NCBI GenBank assembly: GCA_019232905.1
Contig: JAFANA010000133.1
Coordinates: 1-47,595, forward strand
Length of the DNA: 47,595 bases
Direction of reading: 5' to 3'
Source: Vulcanimicrobiota bacterium
GTDB taxonomy: Bacteria > Vulcanimicrobiota > Vulcanimicrobiia > Vulcanimicrobiales > Vulcanimicrobiaceae
The translations under genes were made by a program, and so were the position numbers. Below the pieces are notes generated by a model. It worked only from the letters and a program-made list of their open reading frames with translations, was not told the DNA's origin and did no database searches. Positions 32,530 to 41,435 of the stretch are shown in pieces (position 1 is the first letter of the stretch; the number at the start of each line of letters is the position of its first letter).

Positions 32530-33455
32530 TACGGCACCGGGACGCTCGCAATGAGACGATCGAGGACGCGAGACGAGCCGACGTTTTCGGTCGTGACACG
32601 AAAGTTGAATCCAACGCGATGGCGCAGCGCGAGCGGCGCCACCGCGCGGACATCATCCGGAAGCACGAAATCACGGTCATCGATCAGTGCTTTTGCCCGC
32701 GCGAGGTGCGCGATTGCAAGCGTCGCTCGCGGACTCGCACCATAGTCGACATACTGGGTCTCACGTTCGCGCGTCGCCGCCACGAGTTCGACGATATAGC
32801 GCTTTAATTTCGCGTCTAAGTGAATTGCATGCGCCGCTTCCCGCCACGCGCATACGTCGGCCAGCGTGGCTACCGCGTGCACGGGCTGCGTCTGCGCGAC
32901 CGCGAACCGCTCGAGAATCTGCAGCTCTTCGTCGCGGCTCGGATACGAGACGTCGACTTTGATCAGAAAGCGATCCATTTGTGCGGCGGGAAGGGCGTAC
33001 GTCCCTTCGGCGTCGAGCGGATTCATCGTCGCCATCACGAGGAACGGATCGGGCAACACGTGGGTCTGCGGGCCAATCGTGACTTGGCGTTCCTGCATCG
33101 CTTCAAGCAGCGCCGACTGCACCTTCGCGGGCGCGCGATTGATCTCGTCCGCAAGCACGACGTTTGCGAAGACGGGTCCGAGCACGGTTGAAAAGCGGCT
33201 CTCGTGCTGGTCGAAGATGCGCGTGCCGACGATATCGCTCGGCAATAAGTCGGGGGTAAATTGAATGCGTTTGAACTCGCCGTCGAGCGCCGCTGCAAGC
33301 GCGCGGCACGCAAGCGTTTTCGCGAGCCCCGGCGGACCCTCGAGCAAAACGTGACCGTTTGCGAGCAGTCCGAGGATCAGCGCCTCGACGACGCCCTGCT
33401 GGCCGACGATCGTGCGTTGCAGCGCGTCGGCAAGCACGCGCGGAGAAGCGCTCAT
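32529..33455 (-). CDS. MoxR-family AAA+ ATPase
   Basis: 308 residues. Walker A 'EGPPGLAKT' (39-47), Walker B in 'VVLADEINRAPAKVQSALLE', and 'ATMNPLDAEGTYALPAAQMD' near sensor 1 followed by 'RFLIK' identify the AAA_3 MoxR subfamily, assumed to be chaperones for VWA partners. It overlaps the BatD-like gene by 4 bp (ATGA) and DUF58 by 1 bp. Confidence 0.94.
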   Translation of the reverse strand: MSASPRVLADALQRTIVGQQGVVEALILGLLANGHVLLEGPPGLAKTLACRALAAALDGEFKRIQFTPDLLPSDIVGTRIFDQHESRFSTVLGPVFANVVLADEINRAPAKVQSALLEAMQERQVTIGPQTHVLPDPFLVMATMNPLDAEGTYALPAAQMDRFLIKVDVSYPSRDEELQILERFAVAQTQPVHAVATLADVCAWREAAHAIHLDAKLKRYIVELVAATRERETQYVDYGASPRATLAIAHLARAKALIDDRDFVLPDDVRAVAPLALRHRVGFNFRVTTENVGSSRVLDRLIASVPVP

Positions 33456-34330
33456 GCCGGAGACCCTGCCAAGTCGTTCAGTCTAAGGATCACGCGATCG
33501 ATCGCATGATCGAGATCGTCGTCGTGCGTGAACGCGGCGCGTTCCAACGCGAAGAGCAGCGCGCGCATAAGGCGTTCTTCCGGCTCCAGTCGGCGTAACA
33601 CATCAGCGAGCGTTTCGGCATCGCTCGCGCCCACCATTTCACGCACGATCGTGCGAATCCGAAGCACGTTCTGACGCGTTCGCTCGGCTTCGAGGACGGT
33701 TCGAGCGTCGCGCAGACGCTCTTCACGCGTGGCCGCCGGGCGCACCATGGGGACCGGCGCCGGTTGAGGTGCAGGAACGACTGCGGGCGGCGGCTTACGC
33801 GGGCGTTTCGCGAGCAGTCGCACGAGCAGTACGGCGACGGCGAGAATCAGCAGCCAGCGCAGTGCCGCAAACAACACGCCGGTCAGATCGAACGTCTGTG
33901 TAGCCGCAAGGACGCCGCCGCCGACGACGAGCGCAAGTGAATTCGATGAATAGCGTTTTGCTCGACCGTCGCGTGCATCGATCGCATCCAGCGTTACCGG
34001 CGCGATCGTAATGAGGCCGCTGTGATGTGCGACCACGCGGATATCCTCGGTGTACGTCGTTCCATTCGCATCGCTCACGAGCGAATGTTCGTCGCCGAGA
34101 ACGTCGAGTTCCGACGCGAGGATCGGCAAATCCAAGTTGCGCAGTCCCATGACGCGTTCGCGAACGTGCGCGGTGACGACGAGATCGAACGGACCCTCGA
34201 CTTTCGGCGCGACCGTATTCGCAGAGAGCGTCAACCGCGTGACCGTGAGGCGCTGAAGGTCTTGCGCTGATGCCGGCACGGAGCAAACCGCGGCCAGAAT
34301 CAGTGCGATTAACGAACCGAACCGAGCCAC
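33452..34330 (-). CDS. BatD-like membrane protein
   Basis: 292 residues. A signal peptide (about 1-22) precedes an extracytoplasmic beta domain (about 25-135, 'LTVTRLTLSANTVAPKVEGPFDLVVTAHVRE'-type strands). One membrane helix follows ('FAALRWLLILAVAVLLVRLL', about 153-172), then a Pro-rich linker and a helical cytoplasmic tail. The topology and position before MoxR-DUF58-VWA fit BatD/oxygen-tolerance proteins, although sequence identity is low. The GTG start lies inside the end of carA (22-bp overlap). Confidence 0.65.
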   Translation of the reverse strand: MARFGSLIALILAAVCSVPASAQDLQRLTVTRLTLSANTVAPKVEGPFDLVVTAHVRERVMGLRNLDLPILASELDVLGDEHSLVSDANGTTYTEDIRVVAHHSGLITIAPVTLDAIDARDGRAKRYSSNSLALVVGGGVLAATQTFDLTGVLFAALRWLLILAVAVLLVRLLAKRPRKPPPAVVPAPQPAPVPMVRPAATREERLRDARTVLEAERTRQNVLRIRTIVREMVGASDAETLADVLRRLEPEERLMRALLFALERAAFTHDDDLDHAIDRVILRLNDLAGSPA

Positions 34331-35388
34331 TCGGCGAAGAGCCGGCGCGCGTCGAACGGGCCCGGCGACGCTTCCGGGTGAAACTGTACGGCGGCAACGG
34401 GAAGCGAGCGATGGCGGAAGCCTTCGTTCGTTCCGTCGTTGAGATTCGTCATCGTCTCTTCTAAATCGGCCGGCATCGAGCGGCTGTCGACCGCATACCC
34501 GTGATTGTGCGCGGTGATCAACACGCTGTCGTGCGTGCGGTCCTTGACGGGTTGATTGCCGCCGCGATGACCGTACGGTAACTTATAGGTTTTCGCGCCG
34601 CATGCGAGCGCAAGCAGCTGATGGCCTAAACACACGCCGAAGAGCGGTTTGCGTCCGAGCAACCCGCGCAACGTCTCGATCGTCTCGGGAAGATCGGTCG
34701 GGTCGCCGGGTCCGGGCGAGATGAAAATCGCATCGGGATCGCCTTGCAACAGCTCTTCTTCCGTCGCGTTATACGGCACCACCGTGACTTCGCTGCCGAG
34801 CGCGGTCAATTCGCGGAGAATCGCTTTCTTCACGCCGCAATCGATCAGTGTCACGCGTTTGCCGCCGTGCGGACCTTCCACGTGACGCTCGCGCACCGCA
34901 ACACTCGGCACCAATTCTTTGGTCGTCGCACGCCGCACGAAATCCGCGAGCTCACGTTCCGCTCGCTCCAGGGCTTCTTCGCCGACGGCAAGCGCCGACC
35001 AAATCGTACCGTGCTCGCGCAGTGCAATCGTGATCGCGCGCGTGTCGGCGCCGACGAGCGCCGGAATCTCCTGTTGATCGAGCCATGACGGCAGGTCGGC
35101 TTTCGCGAGATAGTGCGAAGGGCGGTCCGCAATCTGTTTGATCACGGTTCCCGCGACGCACGCGCGCGGGTATTGCGCGGCTTGCCCCGAGATCCCATAA
35201 TTTCCGATCAGCGGATAAGTGAACGTGAGAATCTGTCCCGCATAGGACGGATCCGTCAGGGCTTCTTCATAGCCCGTCATCCCGGTGTAAAAAACGGCTT
35301 CGCCGAAAGCGAGGCCGTGATGCCTGAGTCCGTATCCGTCGAATCGCGAACCATCGGCAAGAAAAAGCGCTGCAGGTGTAGTCGTCAT
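34309..35388 (-). CDS. carA: Carbamoyl-phosphate synthase small subunit
   Basis: 359 residues. The N-terminal CPSase_sm domain has 'ALFLADGSRFDGYGL', 'FYTGMTGYEEALTDPSYAGQI' and 'GNYGISG'. The class I glutamine amidotransferase domain has the nucleophile Cys in 'LFGVCLGHQLLALA' and His-Glu in 'VQFHPEASPGP'. It delivers ammonia to CarB, which is encoded about 6 kb downstream in another transcript. The ATG is at 35386-35388; a hairpin-forming repeat lies just upstream. It is divergent from marC. Confidence 0.97.
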   Translation of the reverse strand: MTTTPAALFLADGSRFDGYGLRHHGLAFGEAVFYTGMTGYEEALTDPSYAGQILTFTYPLIGNYGISGQAAQYPRACVAGTVIKQIADRPSHYLAKADLPSWLDQQEIPALVGADTRAITIALREHGTIWSALAVGEEALERAERELADFVRRATTKELVPSVAVRERHVEGPHGGKRVTLIDCGVKKAILRELTALGSEVTVVPYNATEEELLQGDPDAIFISPGPGDPTDLPETIETLRGLLGRKPLFGVCLGHQLLALACGAKTYKLPYGHRGGNQPVKDRTHDSVLITAHNHGYAVDSRSMPADLEETMTNLNDGTNEGFRHRSLPVAAVQFHPEASPGPFDARRLFAEWLGSVR

Positions 35389-35397
35389 CCTGAGGGC

Positions 35398-35433
35398 TTC
35401 CAGGTTGGCCGAAGGGGCCGCGCAGACCTGGAA
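35398..35433. promoter_or_regulatory. Inverted repeat in the carA/marC divergent region
   Basis: TTCCAGGT (35398-35405) and ACCTGGAA (35426-35433) form a perfect 8-bp inverted repeat with 20 bp between, and GGCC (35407-35410) with GGCC (35416-35419) forms an inner stem. It begins 10 bp from the carA start. It could be a regulator-binding site or an RNA hairpin in the carA leader. I cannot tell which. Confidence 0.45.
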
Positions 35434-35447
35434 ATAACGCGAGGCTC

Positions 35448-36080
35448 ATGGACTGGCATTTCGGCGCCACCGCCTTTGCGACGGCCGTGACGATCATCGA
35501 TCCGATCGGAATGATCCCGCTGACCCTCACCTCGACATCGAATTGCGCGCCGCATAAGCGCGGCCGGATCGTCGACCAAGCCGTGCTTGTCGCCGGCGGC
35601 GTGATGCTCGTTATGGGAATCGTCGGCCCCGCCGTGCTCGATTACTTAGGCATCACGCTGGCCGCATTCGGTATTGCGGGCGGCATCTTGCTTTTTCTAA
35701 TCGCGATCGACATGCTGTTTGCGCGCCCGGCCGGCACCCGAGCTACTACGGACGAGGAACGCGAAGCGCAGAGCGGTGACAACCCTGCGGTTTTTCCACT
35801 CGCGATTCCGATGATCGCAGGACCGGGAACGCTTGCATCGGTGTTCCTTCTCGTCAACCTGGCTCGCGGAAGCTTGGCTCGGTACATCATCCTCTTCGCC
35901 GCGTATCTCGCGGCGCTCGCAATCACGTGGCTGTGTATGCGAGGAGCGACGCGTTACATGCATCGCATCGGCACGACGGGAATCCACGTCGTGTCACGCG
36001 TTCTCGGCATCATTTTGGCTGCGCTTGCGGTGCAGTTCGTCATCAACGGCATTCTGCAAACACCGCTGATTCATCGCTGA
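35448..36080 (+). CDS. MarC-family integral membrane protein
   Basis: 210 residues with about six hydrophobic helices. 'TAVTIIDPIGMIPLTLTST' at the N-terminus, 'FGIAGGILLFLIAIDML' and 'FPLAIPMIAGPGTLASVFLL' are the MarC signatures. The function of the family is unknown; despite the name it is not a proven drug transporter. GAGG lies 7 nt before the ATG. It is on the opposite strand to its neighbours and overlaps the pyrC 3' end by 10 bp. Confidence 0.92.
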   Translation: MDWHFGATAFATAVTIIDPIGMIPLTLTSTSNCAPHKRGRIVDQAVLVAGGVMLVMGIVGPAVLDYLGITLAAFGIAGGILLFLIAIDMLFARPAGTRATTDEEREAQSGDNPAVFPLAIPMIAGPGTLASVFLLVNLARGSLARYIILFAAYLAALAITWLCMRGATRYMHRIGTTGIHVVSRVLGIILAALAVQFVINGILQTPLIHR

Positions 36081-37330
36081 AAGACCAGTCGTCCACCGAC
36101 GATCGTCGCGATTGCCTGTCGCGGAAGTTCCCAGCCGGCAAACGGCGTGGCCTTTCCCTTTGACGCGAACTGCGAGGGATCGACCAGCCACGGACGATCG
36201 GCGAAGATCGTGATATCGGCAGGCGATCCGGGTGCGAGCGATCCTCCCGGAACACCGAGGATGCGCGCCGGATTCGTCGAGAGCAATTCAACGAAACGCA
36301 GCATCGAAAGATCGGGAACGGCGCGCGCATATGCACCGACGGCGATCTCGAGTCCGGTGAATCCGACCGCGGCGTGCTGTAAATCCGAGGATTTTTCCGC
36401 AGCCGTGTGCGGAGCGTGATCGGTCGCAAAAACGTCGATCGACCCCTCACGTACCGCGTCGCGTAGAACGCGGGCGTCATCTTGCGTCCGCAGCGGCGGG
36501 TTCACTTTTCCCTCTCCGCCGAGTTCGCGGACCGTCTCATCCGTGAGCAGCAAGTGGTGCGGCGTGACCTCGGCGGTTGCACGACCGCCGTGTGCACGGG
36601 CGTGCAACAACGATTCCAGCGCACCGCGCGTCGAGAGGTGTGCGATATGCCACGCTTTTCCGGTTTCAGCTCCGATCATCAGATCGCGGGCGACGATGAT
36701 GTCTTCTGCGACGGCGGGACTTCCGGCGACGCCGAGCGCGCGCGAAACGGCGCCTTCGTTCATCACCGCGTTGCCTTTGAGGTGTTCGTCTTCGGCATGC
36801 GAGATGAACACGCCCGGAATCTCGAGCGCGTCGAGCGCGGCGTCGCGAAGCACGCGCGCGTTCATCACGGTGTTCCCATCGTCTGAGAAACCGACGGCGC
36901 CGGCGCGCGCTAACGCCGCAAAGTCGACGTGCGTTTCACCCTTGCGCCCACGCGTGATTGCCGCGATGGGATAGACGCGAACGACGCCTTCGCGCGCGAT
37001 CCGCTGTTCGAGATCGGCAAGCGTCGCAGGCTCGTCGAGTGCCGGATTCGTGTTCGGCATGCACGCGACGGCGCTAAACCCTCCGCGCGCCGCCGCGAGG
37101 GTTCCCGTCGCAATCGTTTCCTTCTCGGGAAACCCCGGTTCGCGCAAATGTACGTGCATGTCGATGAATCCAGGGGCGACGATCGCGCCTGTCGCATCGA
37201 TCGTTTCTTCGCCTTCGCGTGCAGCAAGATCGCTGCCGATTTCGACGATAACTCCATGGTCGATGCGCACGTCACGCAACGCATCGAGCGGCCCCGACGG
37301 ATCGACGACCCGTCCGCCGCGAATCAGCAT
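36071..37330 (-). CDS. pyrC: Dihydroorotase, class I
   Basis: 419 residues. Zinc ligands His59 and His61 lie in 'GFIDMHVHLREPG', and 'FATDHAPHTAAEK' carries the catalytic Asp. 'SHAEDEHL' and 'WHIAHLSTRGALE' supply further ligands. The enzyme cyclises carbamoyl aspartate in pyrimidine synthesis. The ATG overlaps the pyrB end by 7 bp, so the two are coupled. Confidence 0.95.
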   Translation of the reverse strand: MLIRGGRVVDPSGPLDALRDVRIDHGVIVEIGSDLAAREGEETIDATGAIVAPGFIDMHVHLREPGFPEKETIATGTLAAARGGFSAVACMPNTNPALDEPATLADLEQRIAREGVVRVYPIAAITRGRKGETHVDFAALARAGAVGFSDDGNTVMNARVLRDAALDALEIPGVFISHAEDEHLKGNAVMNEGAVSRALGVAGSPAVAEDIIVARDLMIGAETGKAWHIAHLSTRGALESLLHARAHGGRATAEVTPHHLLLTDETVRELGGEGKVNPPLRTQDDARVLRDAVREGSIDVFATDHAPHTAAEKSSDLQHAAVGFTGLEIAVGAYARAVPDLSMLRFVELLSTNPARILGVPGGSLAPGSPADITIFADRPWLVDPSQFASKGKATPFAGWELPRQAIATIVGGRLVFQR

Positions 37331-38238
37331 ACGACGCTTACGCCATTTACGAGAAAGTCCAGCACCGCCATGCGAATGTAGACGCCGTGATGTACTTGCA
37401 TTGCGTACCGCCAGCCGGCGAAGGTGAGCACGCTGTCGTCGAGTTCCATTCCGCGATTGTACGGTCCGGGGTGCATCACGATCGTGCGTTCCGGAACGCG
37501 TTTGAGTCGCTTCCCGTTCAATTGATATTGCGCGATGTACTCTTCGTCGCTCATTGGCATCGCGATGAAGCGTTCGCGTTGAATGCGAAGCAGCACGACG
37601 GCGTCCACCTTGGTCAGCACGTCGTCGAGGTTACGTTCGATCGTTACGCCGTGTTGCGCGTAGTTTCCGGGGAGAAAAAACTCGGGACCGACGAGTACCA
37701 CGTTTGCGCCGCAGGACCGAAGCCCCGCAATCGTCGAGTGCGCGACGCGTGAGTGGAGGATGTCGCCGACGATGGCGATCGTCAAGCCGTCGATATCTCC
37801 GAACTCCTCGCGCAGGGTGAAGATATCGAGCAGCGCTTGCGTCGGATGCGCATGCGCGCCGTCGCCCGCGTTGACGACGTGTCCGTCGAAGCAGGTCGCG
37901 ACGCGCGCGGGGAACCCGGGTTCGGGGTGGCGTACGACGAGAACGCTGATGCCCATCGCTGCGAGCGTGACGACCGTATCTTCCACGGTCTCACCTTTGG
38001 TGGCGAGACTCAAATCGTTCGGCGAGAGATTAACGACGTGTGCGCCCAGACGCATCTGCGCCAGGTTGAACGACGTGAACGTGCGTGTGCTCTGTTCGAA
38101 GAACAGATTGACGACCGCGGTTCCGTCGAGCAACGGTCCCGGAGCTCGCGTTTGGAACACGCGCGTTCGATCGAAGATATAATCGAGTTCGTCGCCGCTG
38201 AGATCGTTGAGATCGATCAGGCTACGGCGCAGCCGCAA
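37324..38238 (-). CDS. pyrB: Aspartate carbamoyltransferase catalytic subunit
   Basis: 304 residues. The carbamoyl-phosphate site is 'STRT' (50-53), but the following residues are 'FTSFN' where most ATCases have 'RTSFE' or 'RLSFE', so Phe54 replaces a usual Arg. 'KGETVEDT', 'VVRHPEPG', 'GDGAHAHPTQALLDIFT' and 'MHPGPYNRGMEL' are intact. It condenses carbamoyl phosphate with aspartate. No pyrI regulatory subunit is present, as expected for a PyrR-controlled operon. It overlaps pyrR by 17 bp. Confidence 0.94.
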   Translation of the reverse strand: MRLRRSLIDLNDLSGDELDYIFDRTRVFQTRAPGPLLDGTAVVNLFFEQSTRTFTSFNLAQMRLGAHVVNLSPNDLSLATKGETVEDTVVTLAAMGISVLVVRHPEPGFPARVATCFDGHVVNAGDGAHAHPTQALLDIFTLREEFGDIDGLTIAIVGDILHSRVAHSTIAGLRSCGANVVLVGPEFFLPGNYAQHGVTIERNLDDVLTKVDAVVLLRIQRERFIAMPMSDEEYIAQYQLNGKRLKRVPERTIVMHPGPYNRGMELDDSVLTFAGWRYAMQVHHGVYIRMAVLDFLVNGVSVVC

Positions 38239-38764
38239 GGATCGCTACCTCGTCCGTTGATGACTGCGTCCCGGAGAGCGAGACTTTAATGCGCTCGCGG
38301 CGGCTCGTAGGAATCGCGCGCCCGATGTAATCGGCCTGTACCGGTAATTCACGTAAACCCCGATCGACCAGCACGCAGAGACGAATCGCCGAGGGACGCC
38401 CGAGATCCGTCACCGCATCGAGCGCGGCTCGAATCGTGCGTCCGGTGAAGAGCACGTCATCGACGATCACCACCAGACGTCCGTTGATGTCGACCGGAAT
38501 CTGCGATTCCGGCATCTCGTGCGTGACGCGATCGTCGCGGTAAAGATTGATGTTGAGAAATCCGAGCGACGGGGCTTTGCCGCTGATGCGTTCGATCTCG
38601 CTCGCAAGGCGTTGCGCGAGCGCTTCGCCTCCGCGCCGCACGCCGATCAAGACGACGCCCGTCTGCGCATCATCGGGTTCGAGAATCTGATGCGCGAGCC
38701 GCGCGATCACGCGCGCGATCTCGCTGCTTTCGATCAGAACGCGTCCGTCCTGCGCCGTCGTCAT
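38222..38764 (-). CDS. pyrR: Bifunctional pyr operon regulator / uracil phosphoribosyltransferase
   Basis: 180 residues. The PRPP-binding motif 'LVVIVDDVLFTGRTIRAALDA' pattern covers 97-117; 'GVRRGGEALAQRL' and 'INLYRDD' also match PyrR. In Bacillus it binds UMP and pyr mRNA to cause attenuation. I found no clear PyrR-loop consensus in front of the operon, so the mode of control here is open. It overlaps valS (4 bp) and pyrB (17 bp). Confidence 0.94.
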   Translation of the reverse strand: MTTAQDGRVLIESSEIARVIARLAHQILEPDDAQTGVVLIGVRRGGEALAQRLASEIERISGKAPSLGFLNINLYRDDRVTHEMPESQIPVDINGRLVVIVDDVLFTGRTIRAALDAVTDLGRPSAIRLCVLVDRGLRELPVQADYIGRAIPTSRRERIKVSLSGTQSSTDEVAILAAAP

Positions 38765-41379
38765 GCCGTCTCTCCCATTGCGGCGAGCGCCGCCTCCACA
38801 CGGTGCAGCTCGGAGCGATAGCCCTCGAGCTTTTCCCGCTCCTTCGCAACCACTTCCGCGGCGGCCTTGGCGGTGAATTGTGTATTGCCGAGCCTTTTCT
38901 CGCCACGCTCGACCTCCGAACGCAGCCGCGCGACGTCCTTACGATAGCGCTCGATCAACACGCTTTTTGGTGCTCGTCCTTCCACTGCCGCAAGCGCCGC
39001 GTGGACGTCGCTGCCGGCAGGCGCGACCCATTCGATGTCACCCGCCGTGAGCAACGCGAGCAAACCGGCGAGCTCTTCGCCGACGTTGCGCGGGACCGCC
39101 AGCGTCAGCGGCGCGCGTGGCGCAAGTCCGATATCCGAGCGCAAGTTACGAATCCGTTCGACCGTCTCTTGCAGCGAAACAAACCGGCCCGCTGCATCTG
39201 TGTCGACCGGTACCTCCAAGCGGTCCGGCCACGTGGCAGTCATGATGCTCGCGCCGTCGTGCGGAAGGGCGAGCCATACTTCTTCACTGATGAACGGCGC
39301 TATCGGGTGCAGCAACCGCATCGCGTTGTTCCAAACGAACGACAGGACGAACGCGCGTGTCGCCGCGTTCTCGGGCGCTTTCGTCGCTTCGAGATACCAA
39401 TCGCAGAACTCGTACCACACAAAGCGCCAGATGATTTCCGCAGCGCCGCCGAAGTCGAAGCGGTCGAAAGCATCGCTCACCGCAGCAATTGTTTCATGCA
39501 AACGCGTGAGGATCCAGCGATCGGCCAACGTGAGCGCGTCACTCTTTGGAAGCGTCATCGCGGATGGCAAACCCTCGGGGAGCGAGAGCATGTACCGCGT
39601 CGCATTCCAAACTTTGTTGTTGAAGTTGCGCGCTTCTTCGCAGCGCGACTCTTGGAAGCGAATCTCCTGACCTTCCAAACGCATCTGTCGCAATACGCCC
39701 ATGCGGAACGCATCGGCACCGTAGCGCTCGACGAGGTCCATCGGATCGATTGCATTGCCGAGCGATTTCGACATCTTGCGCCCGTGCGCGTCGAACACGA
39801 GGGGCGCAATAAAGACGGTCGGGAACGGAACCTCGCCGAGGAAATGCAGCCCGAGCATCACCATACGCGCGACCCACAAGAAGATGATTTCCCATCCGGT
39901 GACGAGCACTTGCGCGGGATACCAGTGCTCTAGTTCCGGCGTCTTCTCCGGCCACCCGAGAATGGAGAATGGCCACAAGCCGCTCGAGAACCACGTGTCG
40001 AGCGTGTCGGGATCGCGCGTGAGTTCCAACGTGCCGAAACGGTCCTGCGCCATGCGCAACGCTTCTTCTTGGGTTTCCGCGACGACGACGTCACCGTTCG
40101 GCGTGTACCAAACCGGTAACTGATGGCCCCACCACAGTTGGCGGGAAATGTTCCAATCGCGAATGTTCTCGAGCCACTGTTCGTACGTGCGTCCGTACCG
40201 TTCGGGAACAAACTTCAATCGGCCATCGTGGTATGCTTTGAGCGCAGGTTCCGCAAGCGGTTTCATCGTTACGAACCACTGAAGCGAAAGCAGAGGCTCG
40301 ATGACATCGCCCGAGCGTTCGCTCTTCGCGATCGCATTGCGGTGCGGTTCTTCTTTGACGAGGAGCCCGCTCGAGCGAAGCGACGCGACAATGCGCTCCC
40401 GAGCGATGTAGCGATTGAGGCCGGCGTATTCGCCGACGTCGATGTCATCGCCGGTAATATGCGCGTCGAAATCCATGATCGACGGCATCGGCAACTCGTG
40501 ACGCAAGCCGATCTCGTAATCCGTCGCGTCGTGCGCGGGTGTTACTTTGACCGCGCCCGTACCGAAAGCCATGTCGACGGCATCATCCGCGATAATCGGA
40601 ATCTCTCGCTGCAGCAAAGGCGGCGCGAGCACGGTCTTTCCGATCAGCGATGTATAGCGTTCGTCATCAGGATGGACGGCAATCGCGACGTCCGCAAGCA
40701 TCGTTTCGGGGCGCGTCGTCGCAATTTCGATTGCATACGACCCATCCTTCCCCGGATACCGGACGTGCCAGAGATATGAATCTTGCTCGACGTGTTCGAC
40801 CTCGGCGTCCGAGACGGTCGTCTTCCCTTTGGGGTCCCAGTTGATCAATCGCTTCCCACGATAGATCAAGCCCTCGCGGTAGAGCGCGACGAACACTTTC
40901 CGGACGGCGGCGGAGAGCTGTTCGTCCATCGTGAACCGGCCACGCTGCCAGTCGGGACCGAAACCGAGCTTACGAAACTGTTCGTTGATCGTGCCGCCAT
41001 ACGTGCGCGACCATTCCCAGGCGCGTTCGACGAACTTCTCGCGGCCGAGCGACTCGCGCGGCGTTCCTTCCTTAGATAATTCGCGGACAAGCACGGCCTC
41101 GGTCGCAATGGCCGCATGATCCAAGCCGGGCAGCCAATCCGCGTTATCGCCCAGCATCCGGTGATACCGGGTGAGCACGTCTTGCGGAGTGTACGTCGAG
41201 CCGTGGCCCAGATGCGCTCGTCCCGTCACGTTGGGCGGCGGCATCGGGATGATGAACGGCGGGCGCGCCGGGTCGGGGTCCTCATGAAAGAGCCCGCTAC
41301 GTTCCCACGACTCGTAGAGTCGCGGTTCTACACTGGCCGGGTCGTAGGTCTTCGGAAGGTCGGTCACGGGGTTACGCAT
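38761..41379 (-). CDS. valS: Valyl-tRNA synthetase
   Basis: 872 residues. Class I signatures: HIGH-type 'PPNVTGRAHLGHG' near 49-61 and 'GRKMSKSLGN' near 535. 'WGHQLPVWY' and the editing (CP1) domain with 'TTRPETMLADVAIAVHP' are intact, and the C-terminal coiled-coil arm covers about 810-872. The start is ATG 41377-41379, which directly touches a strong hairpin and has no ribosome site between. A GTG four codons later is an alternative. It is the first gene of valS-pyrR-pyrB-pyrC. Confidence 0.96.
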   Translation of the reverse strand: MRNPVTDLPKTYDPASVEPRLYESWERSGLFHEDPDPARPPFIIPMPPPNVTGRAHLGHGSTYTPQDVLTRYHRMLGDNADWLPGLDHAAIATEAVLVRELSKEGTPRESLGREKFVERAWEWSRTYGGTINEQFRKLGFGPDWQRGRFTMDEQLSAAVRKVFVALYREGLIYRGKRLINWDPKGKTTVSDAEVEHVEQDSYLWHVRYPGKDGSYAIEIATTRPETMLADVAIAVHPDDERYTSLIGKTVLAPPLLQREIPIIADDAVDMAFGTGAVKVTPAHDATDYEIGLRHELPMPSIMDFDAHITGDDIDVGEYAGLNRYIARERIVASLRSSGLLVKEEPHRNAIAKSERSGDVIEPLLSLQWFVTMKPLAEPALKAYHDGRLKFVPERYGRTYEQWLENIRDWNISRQLWWGHQLPVWYTPNGDVVVAETQEEALRMAQDRFGTLELTRDPDTLDTWFSSGLWPFSILGWPEKTPELEHWYPAQVLVTGWEIIFLWVARMVMLGLHFLGEVPFPTVFIAPLVFDAHGRKMSKSLGNAIDPMDLVERYGADAFRMGVLRQMRLEGQEIRFQESRCEEARNFNNKVWNATRYMLSLPEGLPSAMTLPKSDALTLADRWILTRLHETIAAVSDAFDRFDFGGAAEIIWRFVWYEFCDWYLEATKAPENAATRAFVLSFVWNNAMRLLHPIAPFISEEVWLALPHDGASIMTATWPDRLEVPVDTDAAGRFVSLQETVERIRNLRSDIGLAPRAPLTLAVPRNVGEELAGLLALLTAGDIEWVAPAGSDVHAALAAVEGRAPKSVLIERYRKDVARLRSEVERGEKRLGNTQFTAKAAAEVVAKEREKLEGYRSELHRVEAALAAMGETA

Positions 41380-41428
41380 GCGAACGCGAGGGTTTCAGCG
41401 GCATCGTCCGCCGGCCCTCGCCGTTCGC
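41380..41428 (-). terminator. Strong hairpin between the beta-helix lipoprotein gene and valS
   Basis: Plus strand 41380-41392 (GCGAACGCGAGGG) pairs with 41415-41428 (CCCTCGCCGTTCGC) with a single bulged base, and GCGG/CCGC pairs inside the loop. It begins 7 nt after the lipoprotein gene stop and ends at the base before the valS ATG. No T-run follows. It may end the upstream transcript or act as a leader hairpin controlling valS. Confidence 0.55.
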
Positions 41429-41435
41429 TCACTTA

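Noticed and set aside
41380..41435. T-box riboswitch before valS
   Set aside because: The leader is 56 bp at most and has no T-box sequence; a T-box needs about 150 nt or more.
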